A stretch of DNA of 53,322 bases from Neolentinus lepideus HHB14362 ss-1 (taxonomy: Eukaryota; Basidiomycota; Agaricomycetes; Gloeophyllales; Gloeophyllaceae), in assembly GCA_001632425.1 (NCBI GenBank), contig KV425587.1:67119-120440 (forward strand), given 5' to 3'. The position numbers and the translations under genes were made by a program. Below the pieces are notes generated by a model. That model was not told the origin of the DNA. It saw only the letters and a program-made list of their open reading frames with translations, and did not search any database. This document shows, piece after piece, positions 1 through 11,800 of this stretch (position 1 is the first letter of the stretch; every line of letters starts with the position of its first letter).

Positions 1-1598
1 CCGCTCAAGTGATTGGCTTCATGCAGCAGTTCCTTGAAGTCTTCTCTGAGCTAAAAGGCAAGAATCTCTATGTCACTGGTGAAAGTGTAGGTGCCGAACT
101 CCTTGATTGTATAGGCTGGTTAACCGATTGTATCTTAGTATGCTGGTTACTACGTGCCTTGTGAGTAGAAAAGAAATGACATAGTCCTCCGAATTCCTTC
201 TAAAGATTAGTTGTAGACATCGCAAATTACATTTACAACCACCCTGGTGACCTCGACTTGTCTTTGAAGGGGATATGGATCTCGGACCGTGAGTACTGAT
301 CCAGAGAAAGTCGACTTTGTGCTAACATTATACGATCGTGCAGCATCCCTTTCTTACGACATTGTGCAAGAGGAAATCCCCGCAGTGGACTTTGTGCACA
401 AGTACGAATCCGTATTCTCCTTGAGGTAGGGGAACCTCTGGTTGCCAGACACCATACTCTTCTTAACTGGAGAACTACAAATGCAGCCAGACGTACATGG
501 CTTACCTCGACAAGACAGCCGAACAGTGTGGTTACGCGGGATACTATCAGAAATATGTCACGTACCCGCCGAAGGGGCTCTTGCCTTTGCCTGGAGGCAC
601 ACCCGATATCTCGGACGGGTGCGATGTTTGGGATAGCATTTATTCAGCTGCGCTGAATGTCAATCCTGCTTTTGACATCTATCGCATCTTCGATACAGTA
701 CGTCTCCATCTTTTCAGCGCCGGTTCGTCATTAAGCTCTGCGAACATAGTATCCCATTTTGTGGGACGTCCTTGGCTTCCCGTGAGTCACTAGTTCGAAA
801 TGTACAAATATTGTCTCTGCTCATATCTCATCTTAGCGGATCCTTCCCTCAAATGCAGTCACCCATCTACTTTGACCGGGAAGACGTCAAGGCTGTCATC
901 CACGCCCCGCTCAACTCCACTTGGTCAGAATGCTCAAACGACGGTGTGTTCGCGGGTGACGGGGGGGATACCAGCGAACCGTCTGCATTGTCTGTTTTGC
1001 CTGGTGTGATCGAGAAGAACGAGCGCACGGTCATCGTTCATGGTCTTGCCGACTTTGTACTCATTGCTGAAGGGTGAGCAGACTTCCCCGCTCGGACGAT
1101 GCGCAAGTGATGATTTATGTTGCAGGACGAGGATTGTGATACAGAAGTAAGTATGAGGCCCGATGATCGGTTAGACTGCTGACGTTTATCTTGCTCTCTC
1201 GTTTAGCATGACGTGTGAGTATCTTTGTTATCTTCTTGAGCTCGCCACGCTGATAACGCCGACCAGGGAACGGTGCTCAAGGCTTCCATACCGTCCCAGC
1301 TAACGATAGCTTCATCGTCGACGGCATGGGCGCTCTTGGCACTGCTCACACAGAGCGGGGGCTTACCTACGTGGAGGTTGCGCTCAGCGGTCACATGTAC
1401 GCCAATACTCCGTCCTATGAATGCCCTTGAAGTGCTCATATCTGTCTTTACTCTCTTTCAGGGTTCCGCAATTCTCTCCTCTAGTAAGAAAAACCATCTC
1501 ATTGACTCGATGAATTGGATGGTTTATACTGCAATGATTAGGCTGCCTTCCAAATTATGGAGTATCTGCTGGGTCTCCGTCCTAGCCCTTCTTCCTAA
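1..1598 (+). CDS. Serine carboxypeptidase (peptidase family S10), 5' truncated by window edge
   Basis: Removes C-terminal amino acids from peptides, normally in the vacuole or after secretion. The window opens inside the gene, in frame from base 3. Splicing the short introns restores the family core: the nucleophile motif GES-YAGYYVPYIANY is split by an intron at 87-138, with the Ser codon at 84-86. Next come YPILWDVLGFP and SPIYFDREDVKAVIHAP, then the region of the catalytic Asp (HGLADFVLIAEG) and of the catalytic His (ALSGHMVPQFSP). The reading ends MEYLLGLRPSPSS with TAA at 1596-1598. About ten introns of 50-80 bp are visible, including very small exons such as the 6-8 base one at about 1207. 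All three catalytic residues are present and no frame is broken, so the gene looks functional. The N-terminus, any signal peptide and the promoter lie outside the window. Confidence 0.93.
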
Positions 1599-2568
1599 GA
1601 CCCTCCAGATTTCAGCGTGTATGGGCGTAGCGACTGCATTCGTCCGATGTAGGTAGCACCTGTCTACTTTCCTCTTCCATGGTATGGAACGTTGACTTGT
1701 TATTTGCTTAAAGGTATTTACCTGTTGCATGGATGAATGCGATTAAAGGAACGCGTAGAGTTTCCATCCCAAACAGTGGTATATGACTAGTACTTCGGAT
1801 TCGAAATACGGCCGCGGTCCACAGCATAGACGAAACACCTATCTTAGCGGGCGACCACAACCAGTCGAACGACTAGAACTCTGAAGAGATGCATTAACGT
1901 TAGGCCTCAGGGGAACATGATCGGCACCCATTGGCCCGAGGACCCTCTCGCTCTTGCAACCATGATATCCTCCGGCATTACGTTACGCTGTTCATGTGTC
2001 GCTGCTGTTGAGGCTAGCTTGACAACGTTTCGGATTTTGCGACCATTCGAGGTAGCATGCTGAGGCGCTCCATGTTGAGTAGTCCATCTTCGTGTACATG
2101 TTCAACTTACTGAGGAAGGCCTCCCACGGTCTAGCTCCCAATTGAGGATAGCGAAGCGAGAGACGGATTCTCGACTTCATTGCGAGATCCTGCGGCCGCT
2201 CAGTTACATGACTTCGTGCGGTCAATCTATCGATGCAGCAGTATTCAATATGCCACAGATGCTTTTCATTCACCGCAGGTACGCAGCTTGCCAGGACCGC
2301 TTGTGCTCGGAAGCCCTCTAGGGTTCACGTATTCCCATCACTCGTCTTAATACAAGTGCTAGCTTTGCGTTTTCAGTGCGAGTAGCTTTCCTAGAAAAAG
2401 GCTGTAATCAAGTAGTCGACAGCCAGAAAGCCACATTTCGGGTGCAGCAGAGGCTGACGTCAAGTCAAAAGGTGGAGCCACAATTTTGTGCTGAGAGTCT
2501 GCGGCTTACGTAAAAGCCATACAATCCTCAGCCACAGACGCGTCGACGTCTCGTAACGGGAGCTGATA
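1599..2568. other. Intergenic, no gene recognised
   Basis: I see no conserved reading frame, RNA gene or repeat between the carboxypeptidase stop and the target duplication of the large transposon. Short open frames here show no family motif. Confidence 0.5.
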
Positions 2569-2574
2569 CCCCTG
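2569..2574. repeat. Left target-site duplication CCCCTG
   Basis: This is identical to bases 13039-13044 on the other side of the element. Perfect duplication implies a recent insertion or little decay since. Confidence 0.85.
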
Positions 2575-2612
2575 TATGACGGTTATTCCTGGACATAACA
2601 CCACAAAATCCA
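2575..2612 (+). repeat. Left terminal inverted repeat of the large transposon
   Basis: It begins TATGACGG and contains CTGGACATAACACCACAAAA. The reverse complement of 12999-13038 reads TATGACGG, then CTGGACAAAAATACAAAA. The match is perfect for the first 8 bases and imperfect further in. Confidence 0.8.
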
Positions 2613-2620
2613 AGTCGACC

Positions 2621-2935
2621 CTCAGTGCTGAGCAGTGACGATCGATGACGAATGGTGTGTCATCGCCTGTCACTGCTCAGCACTCATTAGCACCGACCGT
2701 CACTCAGCGGCACCATCCAGCACTGCTCAGCACCGATGACACACGATGCTCAGCGGTGCTGGATGGTGCTGGATGGTGCTCAACGGTGAAACCACTTTCT
2801 TTCTACCGACTACTTCCCACTTCTCAGCACCATCCAGCACTCTTCAGCACCATTCGGCACTCATGAGTCTCTTTCCACCCACTGCACTGCCACTCGCCAC
2901 GGCACCGGTGCTCAGTGGTGCCAGTCAGTGACCAT
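2621..2935. repeat. Left subterminal repeat cluster (GTGCTGA / TCAGCAC units)
   Basis: Many copies of a 7-10 bp unit occur in both orientations: CAGTGCTGAGCAGTGA, CTGCTCAGCACTCATTAGCA, CCAGCACTGCTCAGCACC, GGTGCTGGATGGTGCTGG and CACCATCCAGCACTCTTCAG. The same vocabulary recurs at the other end of the element (12698-12991). By analogy with large fungal and plant DNA transposons, these are probably transposase-binding sites. Confidence 0.8.
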
Positions 2936-3364
2936 CAATGCTCTCAACTCCCCACAAGCCTGCGATCGCCTTGGCTATTCAATATAACCCGCCCCATTTC
3001 TCCCGAGCACCGTTTATACTAGCCAAATATGGGCCACACTTGCCGGCGCACTGGAGCCGTGCCCGCTCTGAGTCTCCGGCCTCGCCAGCCACACAAACAC
3101 ACTCGCACCTCTGCCCTTATAGATCCTTAATAGATATCCATCTCTGTCCTTGTTGACCTCCTTAGTACACATGTAACTTACTGCTACTCTATCGTTAGCC
3201 ATATCTGAGCAATCAATGCACCTCACAATTGTATCCACAATCTATTACAATCCCCAATTCCTTCCGTGTCCCATGCGACTTTCTCATTCCTTCATTTAGC
3301 GAGTGCCTCCCGAAGTCACTCTCCTCAGCCACACCTGCTTCAACCCTACATTTACTATCCACCC

Positions 3365-5182
3365 ATGGACATCTTGCGAAATTTCCGAACCGGCTACCGT
3401 CTCCTCTGCGACGATGTCCGTGTTGCAGCTCTTACTCAAGTTGGCGACCCACAAAGACTCGACAGTAAGCGCCAAGAAGTCCTCGCATTCATCGCCGCTG
3501 CTGAACAGGTCAGTCCCCCATCTGCGCAGCGCCTTCTATTTGACTTCACGGACATCTAGCATGTCCACCTATTCCCCCCATCCGAGTATCAAACCCTTAC
3601 AGCCAGCATCTCCGCCATGCTAGACTGCCTTGAACAAGCTCGCCTAGCATCCCAAGACCCCATACCTACTCCTACTTTATCAGTCTCCCATACAGAATAC
3701 AATGGCCGCCGAGGCCGCCCCTCCATCCAGATAGACCGGGATTTCCTTGAGGCTGCACTGACATTGAGAGGACCAGCAGGTGTTGCATCGGTGGTCAAAT
3801 GTTCAGCTCGCACCATTCGGCGCCGAGCGCTCGATCTTGGCCTCGTCGAACCCGGACCCCCTGTATACCGAGATGTTGACGATGAGAATGGTAATCCCCA
3901 CCGTGTCTGGACATCGTCAACTGCATCTTTCTCTACCATGAGTGATGACGAGTTAGACGCTCACCTATCTCGCCTCTTGGAAGGGTTCCCGAATTTCGGG
4001 CGCCGTATGATTACAGGTCACTTACGAGCCATGGGGCACCACGTGCAGCGAGAACGAATTGTCGCTTCATACCTTCGTGTCCATGGTCTTCCCCGCATCT
4101 TTGGAGACCGGCGCATACTCCGCCGCAAATATCATGTGGCGGGCGTAAACTCGCTTTGGCATCATGACGGTCAGCATGGTCAGTCCCCGAGTCTAGCTAT
4201 CAGCCTCGTGGAAAGTCACTCACCTGCTTCACGCTACCAGCACTCATTAGATGGAAGCTAATTACACATGCGTTCGTCGATGGAAAGTCGAGGCTTATAG
4301 TCGGCATTGGTGTCCACAACAACAATCGGGCCGCCACAGTATTGTCCCTGTTCCTAGCGTCTGTCGAACGCTATGGCGCACCCAGCCGCGTGCGTGGTGA
4401 CCATGGGACCGAGAACGTCGATGTGGCCCATTGGATGGAAGCCGTTCGAGGTCCTGGACGCGGGTCGTATATTTGGGGCAGGTTGGTTTGGTAGCTTAGC
4501 ATTATAGTGGTTATGGCAGTCCCTAATACCTCACCGGCATTGCAGGAGCGTCCACAACACCAGAATCGAGCGCCTGTGGTATGATGTTACTCGAGGCTAT
4601 GGAATAAAGTGGAAGAATTTGTTTATTGACCTTGAACTTTACTATGGTCTTGACCCAGAGAATCCCTACCACATATGGCTCTTACACCTTCTCTTTGTCG
4701 ACACCATCAACAGCGACGCCCAAGAGTGGGCAGACACTTGGAATTCCCACACAATCGAGCTTGACGGACAAAGGAATCGTAGTCCCAGAGACATGTTCTT
4801 TTTTGGGCTTGTAGAAGATGGTGCTCGCGGTCTTGAATGGGTTGCCCGTCCTGCTGATGAAGAGATCCCTGAAGATGAGTTGGTTGGTTATGGCGTGGAC
4901 TGGGAGGCATTGGAGAACACTCGGTTGATGGAGCACTTGCTAACAAACAACCCGAATGAATGGGAAGAACACAATCCTTTCGCACCCATCAACCAGCCAG
5001 AGAAACTCTCGCACGTAGAGTGTGAACCGCCTGAGTCACCATTCGACGATGAGGCTACCATGCATATTAAGTGCTTGGTAGATGAGCGCGTCCCCGGGCC
5101 ATGGCGGAATATGGATGTGTGCAAGTTGGTGTGGCAGCACGCAATGGATGTCGTCCAGACTCTATATCAAGCAGACAGATAG
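3365..5182 (+). CDS. DDE integrase-type transposase (546 aa, 4 exons)
   Basis: Exons: 3365-3508, 3560-4178, 4241-4481, 4546-5182; the spliced frame is exact. Residues 99-148 form a basic helix-turn-helix region (GRRGRPSIQIDRDF, then CSARTIRRRALDLGL) expected to bind element ends. The catalytic core follows: Asp251 in WHHDGQH, Asp308 in RGDHGTENVD, Glu343 in HNTRIERLW, with 34 residues between the second Asp and the Glu, as in retroviral/IS3 integrases. HAFVDGKSRLIVG and GPGRGSYIWGRSVHN are conserved in eukaryotic integrase-core transposases that I recognise. The C-terminal 200 residues include an acidic segment. The ATG at 3365 is chosen because the frame is closed above it and MDILRNFR starts a well-formed exon. 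The gene converges on the 232-aa gene (160 bp apart). The splice within the first catalytic motif (after H254) gives HALIRW. Confidence 0.9.
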
Positions 5183-5343
5183 GCAGACGGACCCAAGGGC
5201 AAAGATGCGAACTGGTCGAACTTGGATACATAGGCGCCCACAACCAACTGTGGCACCGCATGCTTCGTTTACGTATACTATGTACTCGCGTTGTTGTTTC
5301 TATGTATAACTCGAATACACGGTAGTTTCTTCATGCAGCCACG

Positions 5344-6296
5344 TCAAGGCCATCCTCCCTCCCCCCGAATCCTCTCCATTTCCTCCTCCAGGTAGCGGCG
5401 AGTCAATCGCGGAACCTCGACACCCTCATCCATGATGCGGTGTCCACTGTGAGGAGCACCAAGGTCAGAGTCTCTCACCCGTCGTGTCTGAACTGATTCA
5501 TACCTTGAGTGGTTTGGGTTGCGACCCATGAGTATGGTGAGGAACCCCCTGGTCAGGTCAGGCCTCTCGGGCCCGCTCGTGGGGCAGATCCAGTCCTCGC
5601 TAAATGCTTCGCGTGAGGATACCACATTGTTTGACTGCTTGGTCGCTCACCTCTCTTCCAGGACCTGATTCCAGAACTCATCGGACATGTGAGTAGGGAT
5701 CATCACCCCCCCTGCATCAGCAACCATCATAACTGGCCTGTTTCATTAACCTCTCGGGTCAGCACTCACAATCAATGCAAAGTTGGTTACATACGGTCCA
5801 GACGTGGACCTCCCCTCGACAACAGGATCAACAAGGTCCAGGGCCATGTAGTAAAATGCCCACAGCCATGTCAGGTCTTCCTCCCCATCCTCGTCATCCT
5901 CATCGCTACTGCTCTCCTCCCCATCCTCTTCAGTTCCCGTGGGACTGGTGGGAGTCGAGGGAACCGCAGTGCTCACTGGATTGGGAGGCAGGTTTGCGGG
6001 ATTGGGAGGTGGGTTTCTAAACTCGGGGCGCAAGTCTGGGCATGGGTGAGCACGCCGTTCTGCACGCAATTACCTGCTAATCACTTACAGATCACAAGCA
6101 TCCGCCACATAGCGCGGACACGATCACGATGGGGCCAATCATATCGGCGAGGTCCGGTGGGAGGCCAAGGATCCTCCTCAGTCATGGCAGTCTCACTCGC
6201 AGCAGATGCACTCGGAGCATTGTGACCCATGCTTGGATTCTCCACTCCGGTGCTATTCGCTGGGAGTTTGGGCTCTGTACGAGGTGGGGAAGACAT
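5344..6296 (-). CDS. Unknown transposon-borne protein, 232 aa (5 exons)
   Basis: Exons in transcript order: 6089-6296, 5770-6035, 5651-5676, 5504-5599, 5344-5446. Introns are 51-93 bp with GT-AG ends, and the frame closes exactly. I do not recognise a family. The N-terminus is Ser/Pro-rich (from MSSPPRTEPK), followed by DWPHRDRVRAMWRMLV, a Pro-rich stretch, an acidic run of about 20 Ser/Glu/Asp residues, then a hydrophobic block LTWLWAFYYMALDLVDPVV. The C-terminal half contains EDWICPTSGPERPDLTRGF and a charged helix RRYLEEEMERIRGEGG. It lies between the transposase (convergent) and the 728-aa gene (divergent, sharing 152 bp). Its position inside an otherwise intact transposon suggests a role in transposition or host interaction, but nothing in the sequence specifies it. 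The 26-bp third exon is the least secure part. Confidence 0.62.
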
Positions 6297-6448
6297 TGGT
6301 GAATGAAGATGGTGGTGGTGGTCAGTCAAAACGTTAATCTTTTCAAATCAGTCTGAATATCAATGGAGATACCGGCGCCACCGGTTGTCTTGTAACAACC
6401 CGCGTTCGCTCGTCAGCCTCCGGTGGATCATTGTTTTGGGTTCTGCTC
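6297..6448. promoter_or_regulatory. Shared divergent promoter inside the transposon
   Basis: This 152-bp gap separates the start codons of the 232-aa (-) and 728-aa (+) genes, so it must hold both promoters. No clear TATA box is visible. A palindromic CCGGCGCCACCGG lies near its centre. Confidence 0.5.
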
Positions 6449-8761
6449 ATGCCCGCTCCAAACCGCCTGGGGCCATCTGCAGTGCGACCAGATCAGCAGG
6501 CCATAGGAGTGCGACGCTCTCAGAGGGATCGCCATCCCGTAATCCGACTCACTTTTGCAGAGGGTTTTGTGCCAGACAGTGTTCCGGTTCAAACGCGCTT
6601 GTCTCAGCCATTGACAGCCAACGCTATCGGCGCCATTACAATGGATGACTCTTGGGGTTTCAATGGGCCGGAATCAGGTGTATATCATTACATTTATGGT
6701 TGACATGCGAAGAGTGGTGCTGATGTCATACATCACAGAGATTAAAGAGGAGGGCCCACGCCAACTCTCGATGACTGAGCCAGCATCTGGGAGTGTCGAT
6801 AGTAGTGCGCCTAGGCTACACTTTCCCCTCCCCGAGGTGTCCCTGTTTGATGGTAGGATCTCTCCTGAGATTGACTGGGTGGACATGCCCGGTAGAGCCT
6901 TCAGCAACCCTCCACTCTCTGACATTGACGAGCTCCACCTGGAGGCCAATGCCACTGGTATTGTCCCGACCACTGGTGCAATTGGTTCCAATGGCGACGG
7001 TGCTACCACTCATGAACCCACACTGATCGGTGACACCCCTGGTACTGCCAGCCCCACCACCACTGGCGACCCTGCGCCTGCTGGCGAGCCCACTCCTCCC
7101 AGCGACGATCTCACCATTGCAACATCAGTGCGTTACGTCCCCATGCCTACCGGCAGCCGGTTTGAATGGGAAGAGATGCGCCATTGGGCCCTTCAGCTGC
7201 ACACACTGGGTTACGTCTTCACTCCCGCCACTGATGACATGAGAGGGCAGCTCCGATCTGCGCTATCTCCCTTGAGATCTGTGCGTGCTGACATCAATGA
7301 GACGCTCGATGTGACTATGCTACCTTCTTCATTCCTTCGCGGCGCCGAGTCCGTCCCGGCGCCTGGGCGGGTGACAGTGATTGATCTGACCAACACCTCA
7401 GATGATGAAGATGACATGCCTGTCAGACTTGTCCCTGGGGATGGCAGATCAATCTTACTCTTTGGTGTGATACGCGGGGGATCACCCCAACACTTTGTCG
7501 AGACCCTCGTCTTGCCCGTGTCAACAAATCCATTGATAAAACAGGTGATTGACTCGATGCTGGCCAATGATCACCATATGGCAGGTGTACTCAGGGAGTG
7601 GGACAACGATGGTGCCTGGTTTGCCACCTCCGCAGTCCCGACAAGGATCAATCTCGTGACATTGGAGTTCATGTCACCTGCACGACAGTTGCAAGTCATT
7701 GGCAACTTCGAAGAGGTTTTCACCGGTCAAATTCACTCCCAGCTATACCGTGTTGCTCCGTACCATCCGGAGACTCGAGCGCTCAATGACATTCATGGTG
7801 CAGGGCCCGTCTATGTGCTATATCTGTCAGATAAGGTATGTCATGTTTCAAGTTCTAACATATCCAATTATTGAATTCTGGCGCGTCCTTTGGTTTCCAG
7901 CCTTTCAGTGAGATAAACACGAGCGCAGGAGGTGGGGTTATTGTCAAGGCTGAGAACAAGGATGACGACTTGCAGGACATCACGTTCGGAGAGCGACCAC
8001 GGCGTGCCCACCACGACACCGCAATGGGGAACCGCACCCTTGTCCCTCCTGCTCTTCCGGAGCCAGTCCGCGAGCGGGCCGGGATGATGGTCACTCCTTC
8101 TCCTGTGGTCTCCGAACCAGGAGATGGTCCCGAGGAGGGAGATGTCATATACGCACCAGACGGCACGCCCATATCATGCGGGCCATTACCCTCAATCCCC
8201 GGGCGTGGCGACTTCAAAGGCGTGCGTAGCAGTGCAGTGATATACTTGCACACTACTTTTGCTGTGGAGTTCGGGCATTTGGAGGACGTGTGTCGGGGAC
8301 GTGGTTCAGCATGGGCACATTACCAGATCGAACTGTCTGCGAGGCGCATTGCTAGTGCCATTGGCATGCCATGGCCGCGTGTTGGCGCAACCCCCGATGT
8401 CCAGCTTTCGAATGGCCTGATCATTACGTATGAGCATCTCGCGAACGCGTATGCACGAGCACTGGGAAGCTTCAAGAATCTTCGGACATTTGTGGCCACC
8501 TGCCGCACGACCTGTGTACGCCTTCGTGGTGACCTGCTTGCCAAGGGCCGCCTCAGCGAGGACAACAAGGCGTTGCGTGGGCTGCTCGAGGCGCTACTGG
8601 CAGGTGACCCTGATCTGCCTGCCTCGCCGCACCCTATCTCGCACACCCCAACGTCCTTGTTCAATGCGGTCAACACATCCCGTGGAGCATTGAAGGGCCT
8701 TTTGGAGGCCTTCAAACTGTCCAACGCCAGTCAGAGTACGTCCACCGGTCGCGACGAATAA
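6449..8761 (+). CDS. Unknown transposon-borne protein, 728 aa (3 exons)
   Basis: Exons 6449-6677, 6739-7835, 7901-8761 splice with exact frame (2187 coding bases). I do not recognise a family. The N-terminus (MPAPNRLGPSAVRPDQQ) is basic; it is followed by a Pro/Thr/Gly-rich linker at roughly residues 150-220. An acidic motif VIDLTNTSDDEDD then precedes a compact globular-looking block (SILLFGVIRGGSPQHFVE, YRVAPYHPETRALND, GPVYVLYLSDK). VIDLT followed by an acidic Ser patch resembles a SUMO-interacting motif (hydrophobic V-I-D-L with an adjacent acidic/Ser stretch), which would fit beside a ubiquitin-ligase-like neighbour; this is inference. The C-terminal third has another globular region (SSAVIYLHTTFAVEFGHLED, AWAHYQIELSARRIA). 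The gene converges on the HECT-like gene, with 101 bp between the stops. Confidence 0.78.
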
Positions 8762-8862
8762 ATCCGTATAGTATTTTTGTCTGCTAGCTGTCTTATTACA
8801 TATAGAAACCAAGGATGAAATACAAGAAAGCCGTCCATGCCATTGACCCGCTGTATGAGACA

Positions 8863-11800
8863 TCAGGCAGCACTGAAGCCCCCAGTACACACCACAAGTT
8901 GCTCATAGAACCAGGCGTCGAACACGGAGGCTTGATCAGGAGTGGTAAGAGGCTCGACAAGCACACTAGCCAGCCATGGCGAGATGGTGATATCAACGGA
9001 ACGATAACAGGTACGTATATCGATTGCGGCGCCCATGTCCACAAGACGGAGTTGTGAATCGCGCGAAATTCGTATCTGTGTGCTTGCATGGGTAAATGCG
9101 ACTACTGGGGATGGCTTTAGGAACCGCTTACCTTTATCTCTGTGGGCAGCGTTGCCGGGCGCAAGGTGGACGCTGTGGTCGCCAAAAGGAACAGTTTGAG
9201 TCGAAACAGCGGGTCATGAGGGTTGAAACCTTCAGGGATGTCACTCATTCCCGCAAGGCCACCGCGGATTGCCGCGTCTTGGCTGGGTACCCCTCGCCCC
9301 TTCAACCAATGCATTACTCGGCCCCTCAGCATATTAACCAGCAGCAAACTCTCTGTCACTCGGGTACATGTGTCTTCCATCTCCCACTGCAAGAATCCCA
9401 GTACGTGATCCACATCTTTGACCTCTAAGTCATACAAGCTGATCACAAACTTCTGCAGCATATCAGTTCTGTATCGGCGCCGCAACAGCTAGATCACATT
9501 AATCAGAACTATGCAGTGATCGCAGTGTGGGGCAACATACGCTTAGCAGGGTTGTCCCATTGCCGAGCGGGATGTCAAAGCCATCACAAAAGGCATGGTA
9601 TTCGGAGGTCTCCCAAGGAGAAACGTGGTTGAGCAAAGCCTTGTTAATGATGGAAGCACGTATCTTCTCATGAACCGCGATTGAACGAGGCCGGCTCAGG
9701 GCAGGGGCCAGCTGTGAGCAACACTTTAGGAATGTGGTTGAGTGGTCTCGGAGGGAGGGGCAACTCACATTCATCTCCAGATACTGGATCCCGATCCTGA
9801 CTGCCTCATCATCCACTGACTGGACAGTATCCGTCCTTCGCATACTAAGCCATGGACGGATGCGCGCGGCAACCTCGGGTTCTAACGACTGGATGATCAA
9901 TGGATCTACAATCACTCCCTTCTCACCAGCAATCACAATGCTCATCCAAAAGGGCGAGATCGCCGTAGGCTCGAGGTTGTCGATCACGACCAGTGCTGAG
10001 GCCGCTCCAGATGTTCTCAGGTGGTTATGACTCTGTCGGTGTGCTGCCGGCCCTAGGAGATCGTAGGGCTCGATGTGTGGGACCCGCCACTGGCCGATAA
10101 CCCCCCAGAACGTGTTGTTACTGACCAGCAGCTCCAGTGCACGGCGAAGAGGGGTGCGTTCGGGACCCTCCCCAACGCCAAGACCCCTGCAGCACAATGT
10201 CAGCAATGAAGATAACAATGATGGATAGATCATCTTACACATGAATCATACGAGAGTGATCGAGAAACGCCCTTGGTGGGAAGGGTGGGTTGAGGCAATT
10301 GACGGAGGTAGGGAAAACCAAATGTGGCTTGGGCCCTTTGTGACTCACATGTTCTAGCAGTCGCAAGATAGTCTGGGCGACATCGGAGTCATTGGGCCCA
10401 TGGATAAAAACCTCATCGCGCTTCGATATTACGACCGAGGACCGCACTAGCTCACTAATATCCTGCAGCTGTTGCAGTGACATGACACGGCTGATGGGAA
10501 GCCCCTTGGACGTCGTGGCAACATTGTTGGTCAAATCAGCCCGGTCGTCCATGGAAGTCAGATCGATGTGAACCAGGGGCGATGGGGCACGGGACTGTTG
10601 GGGCTCGAGAGACTGCGTTGTCGGCGAAGGAGGGGAAGGGCTGTTCACGCGGCGGCGTTGGGTTGCGCGTGGTCCATCAGCACGCTGGAATAGAACCGAA
10701 TGGGGATCAAGAAACAGTGAGTGGTCTCAGTGGAGGGGACATACAGCATCTGACAACGTGCGTCCGCGTGCCTGGCTGAGGAGCTCAGTAATGCACGGAA
10801 AGTCAGGTGAAGAAGGGGGAGAAGGGTCTGCGGGTGGCAAAGCAGAAGGTCGGTCAGATGGCCTATTCTCGGTGCGCGGGGGAGTTGTTAATCTGGGCGG
10901 TGAGACTTGTGGCAGGAAGGATCTGGTCGGGATAGGGATGGAGGAGGATGGTATGGTCGCAGAGGGTTGTTGAGCTATACGGGGGTCTTCCTCATTGGGG
11001 CAACCAACATCAAAGCACGAGTGGGGTTCCTCGCCGATGGGGTAAGACCCTTGAAGAACGTACCATGGGAAGCAAACATGTTGAGGCCCATTGGGTGCAA
11101 TGGGCCCAAGGAGGTGGGCATATCGAGGAGCTGTGAGAGGTGAGGGGGTGAAATCGAGGCATCAGATCCAAGGCGGAGACTCACCAATCCATATAAAGGC
11201 AGCATCCCGGAGCGGGTTCCTTAAACGCGTGTACGACCTTTTCAATTCCGCATGTGTGAAGTTATGTGCAAATAACTGCGGGCAACGGACCAACGAACGG
11301 CCTTTAGTGGGGTCGCCAGCGAGCCGAATTGGACGCCAAAGGAGCTGCGCATAGTTGGTGCTGGCGATAGCGCCTTCAGCATCAGCTGGCCGGTGGGGGA
11401 GAGAGATATGGTTGTCCTGAAGGTGCGAGACGATGAGACCATTGAGCTCTCGCCAGATTGGCTGATCGCCAGCAGGAAGGACCGTCGTGATGTGGAGATG
11501 AGACCTCATGAGCTTCTCGAGCGCGGCGTCGAGGTCTTCATCGCGCCATGAGAAACGGGGTGTGGGTCGTTCCTCCATGTCGTACTCGGGCTGGAGGACA
11601 GGTACAAAATGGAGGTTAATAGTCAAGTACAACGGCGAACAGTAAAATCTCACATTGAAGGGAGAGATAAAGATGTCATAGGGGAGCCCACTGGGAGGAG
11701 CCGACGGGGGATGAAAAGAACGGGGAGCCAAGGAAGAAGCCAGGCGGGCGACATTTATGGCAGCAGCACCGCCTCGGTAGTTTCTTGAAGGGATACGCGG

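Noticed and set aside
2645..2931. Open frames over the left subterminal zone as small genes
   Set aside because: They are translations of the GTGCTGA repeat array in several frames, with no consistent protein-like composition.
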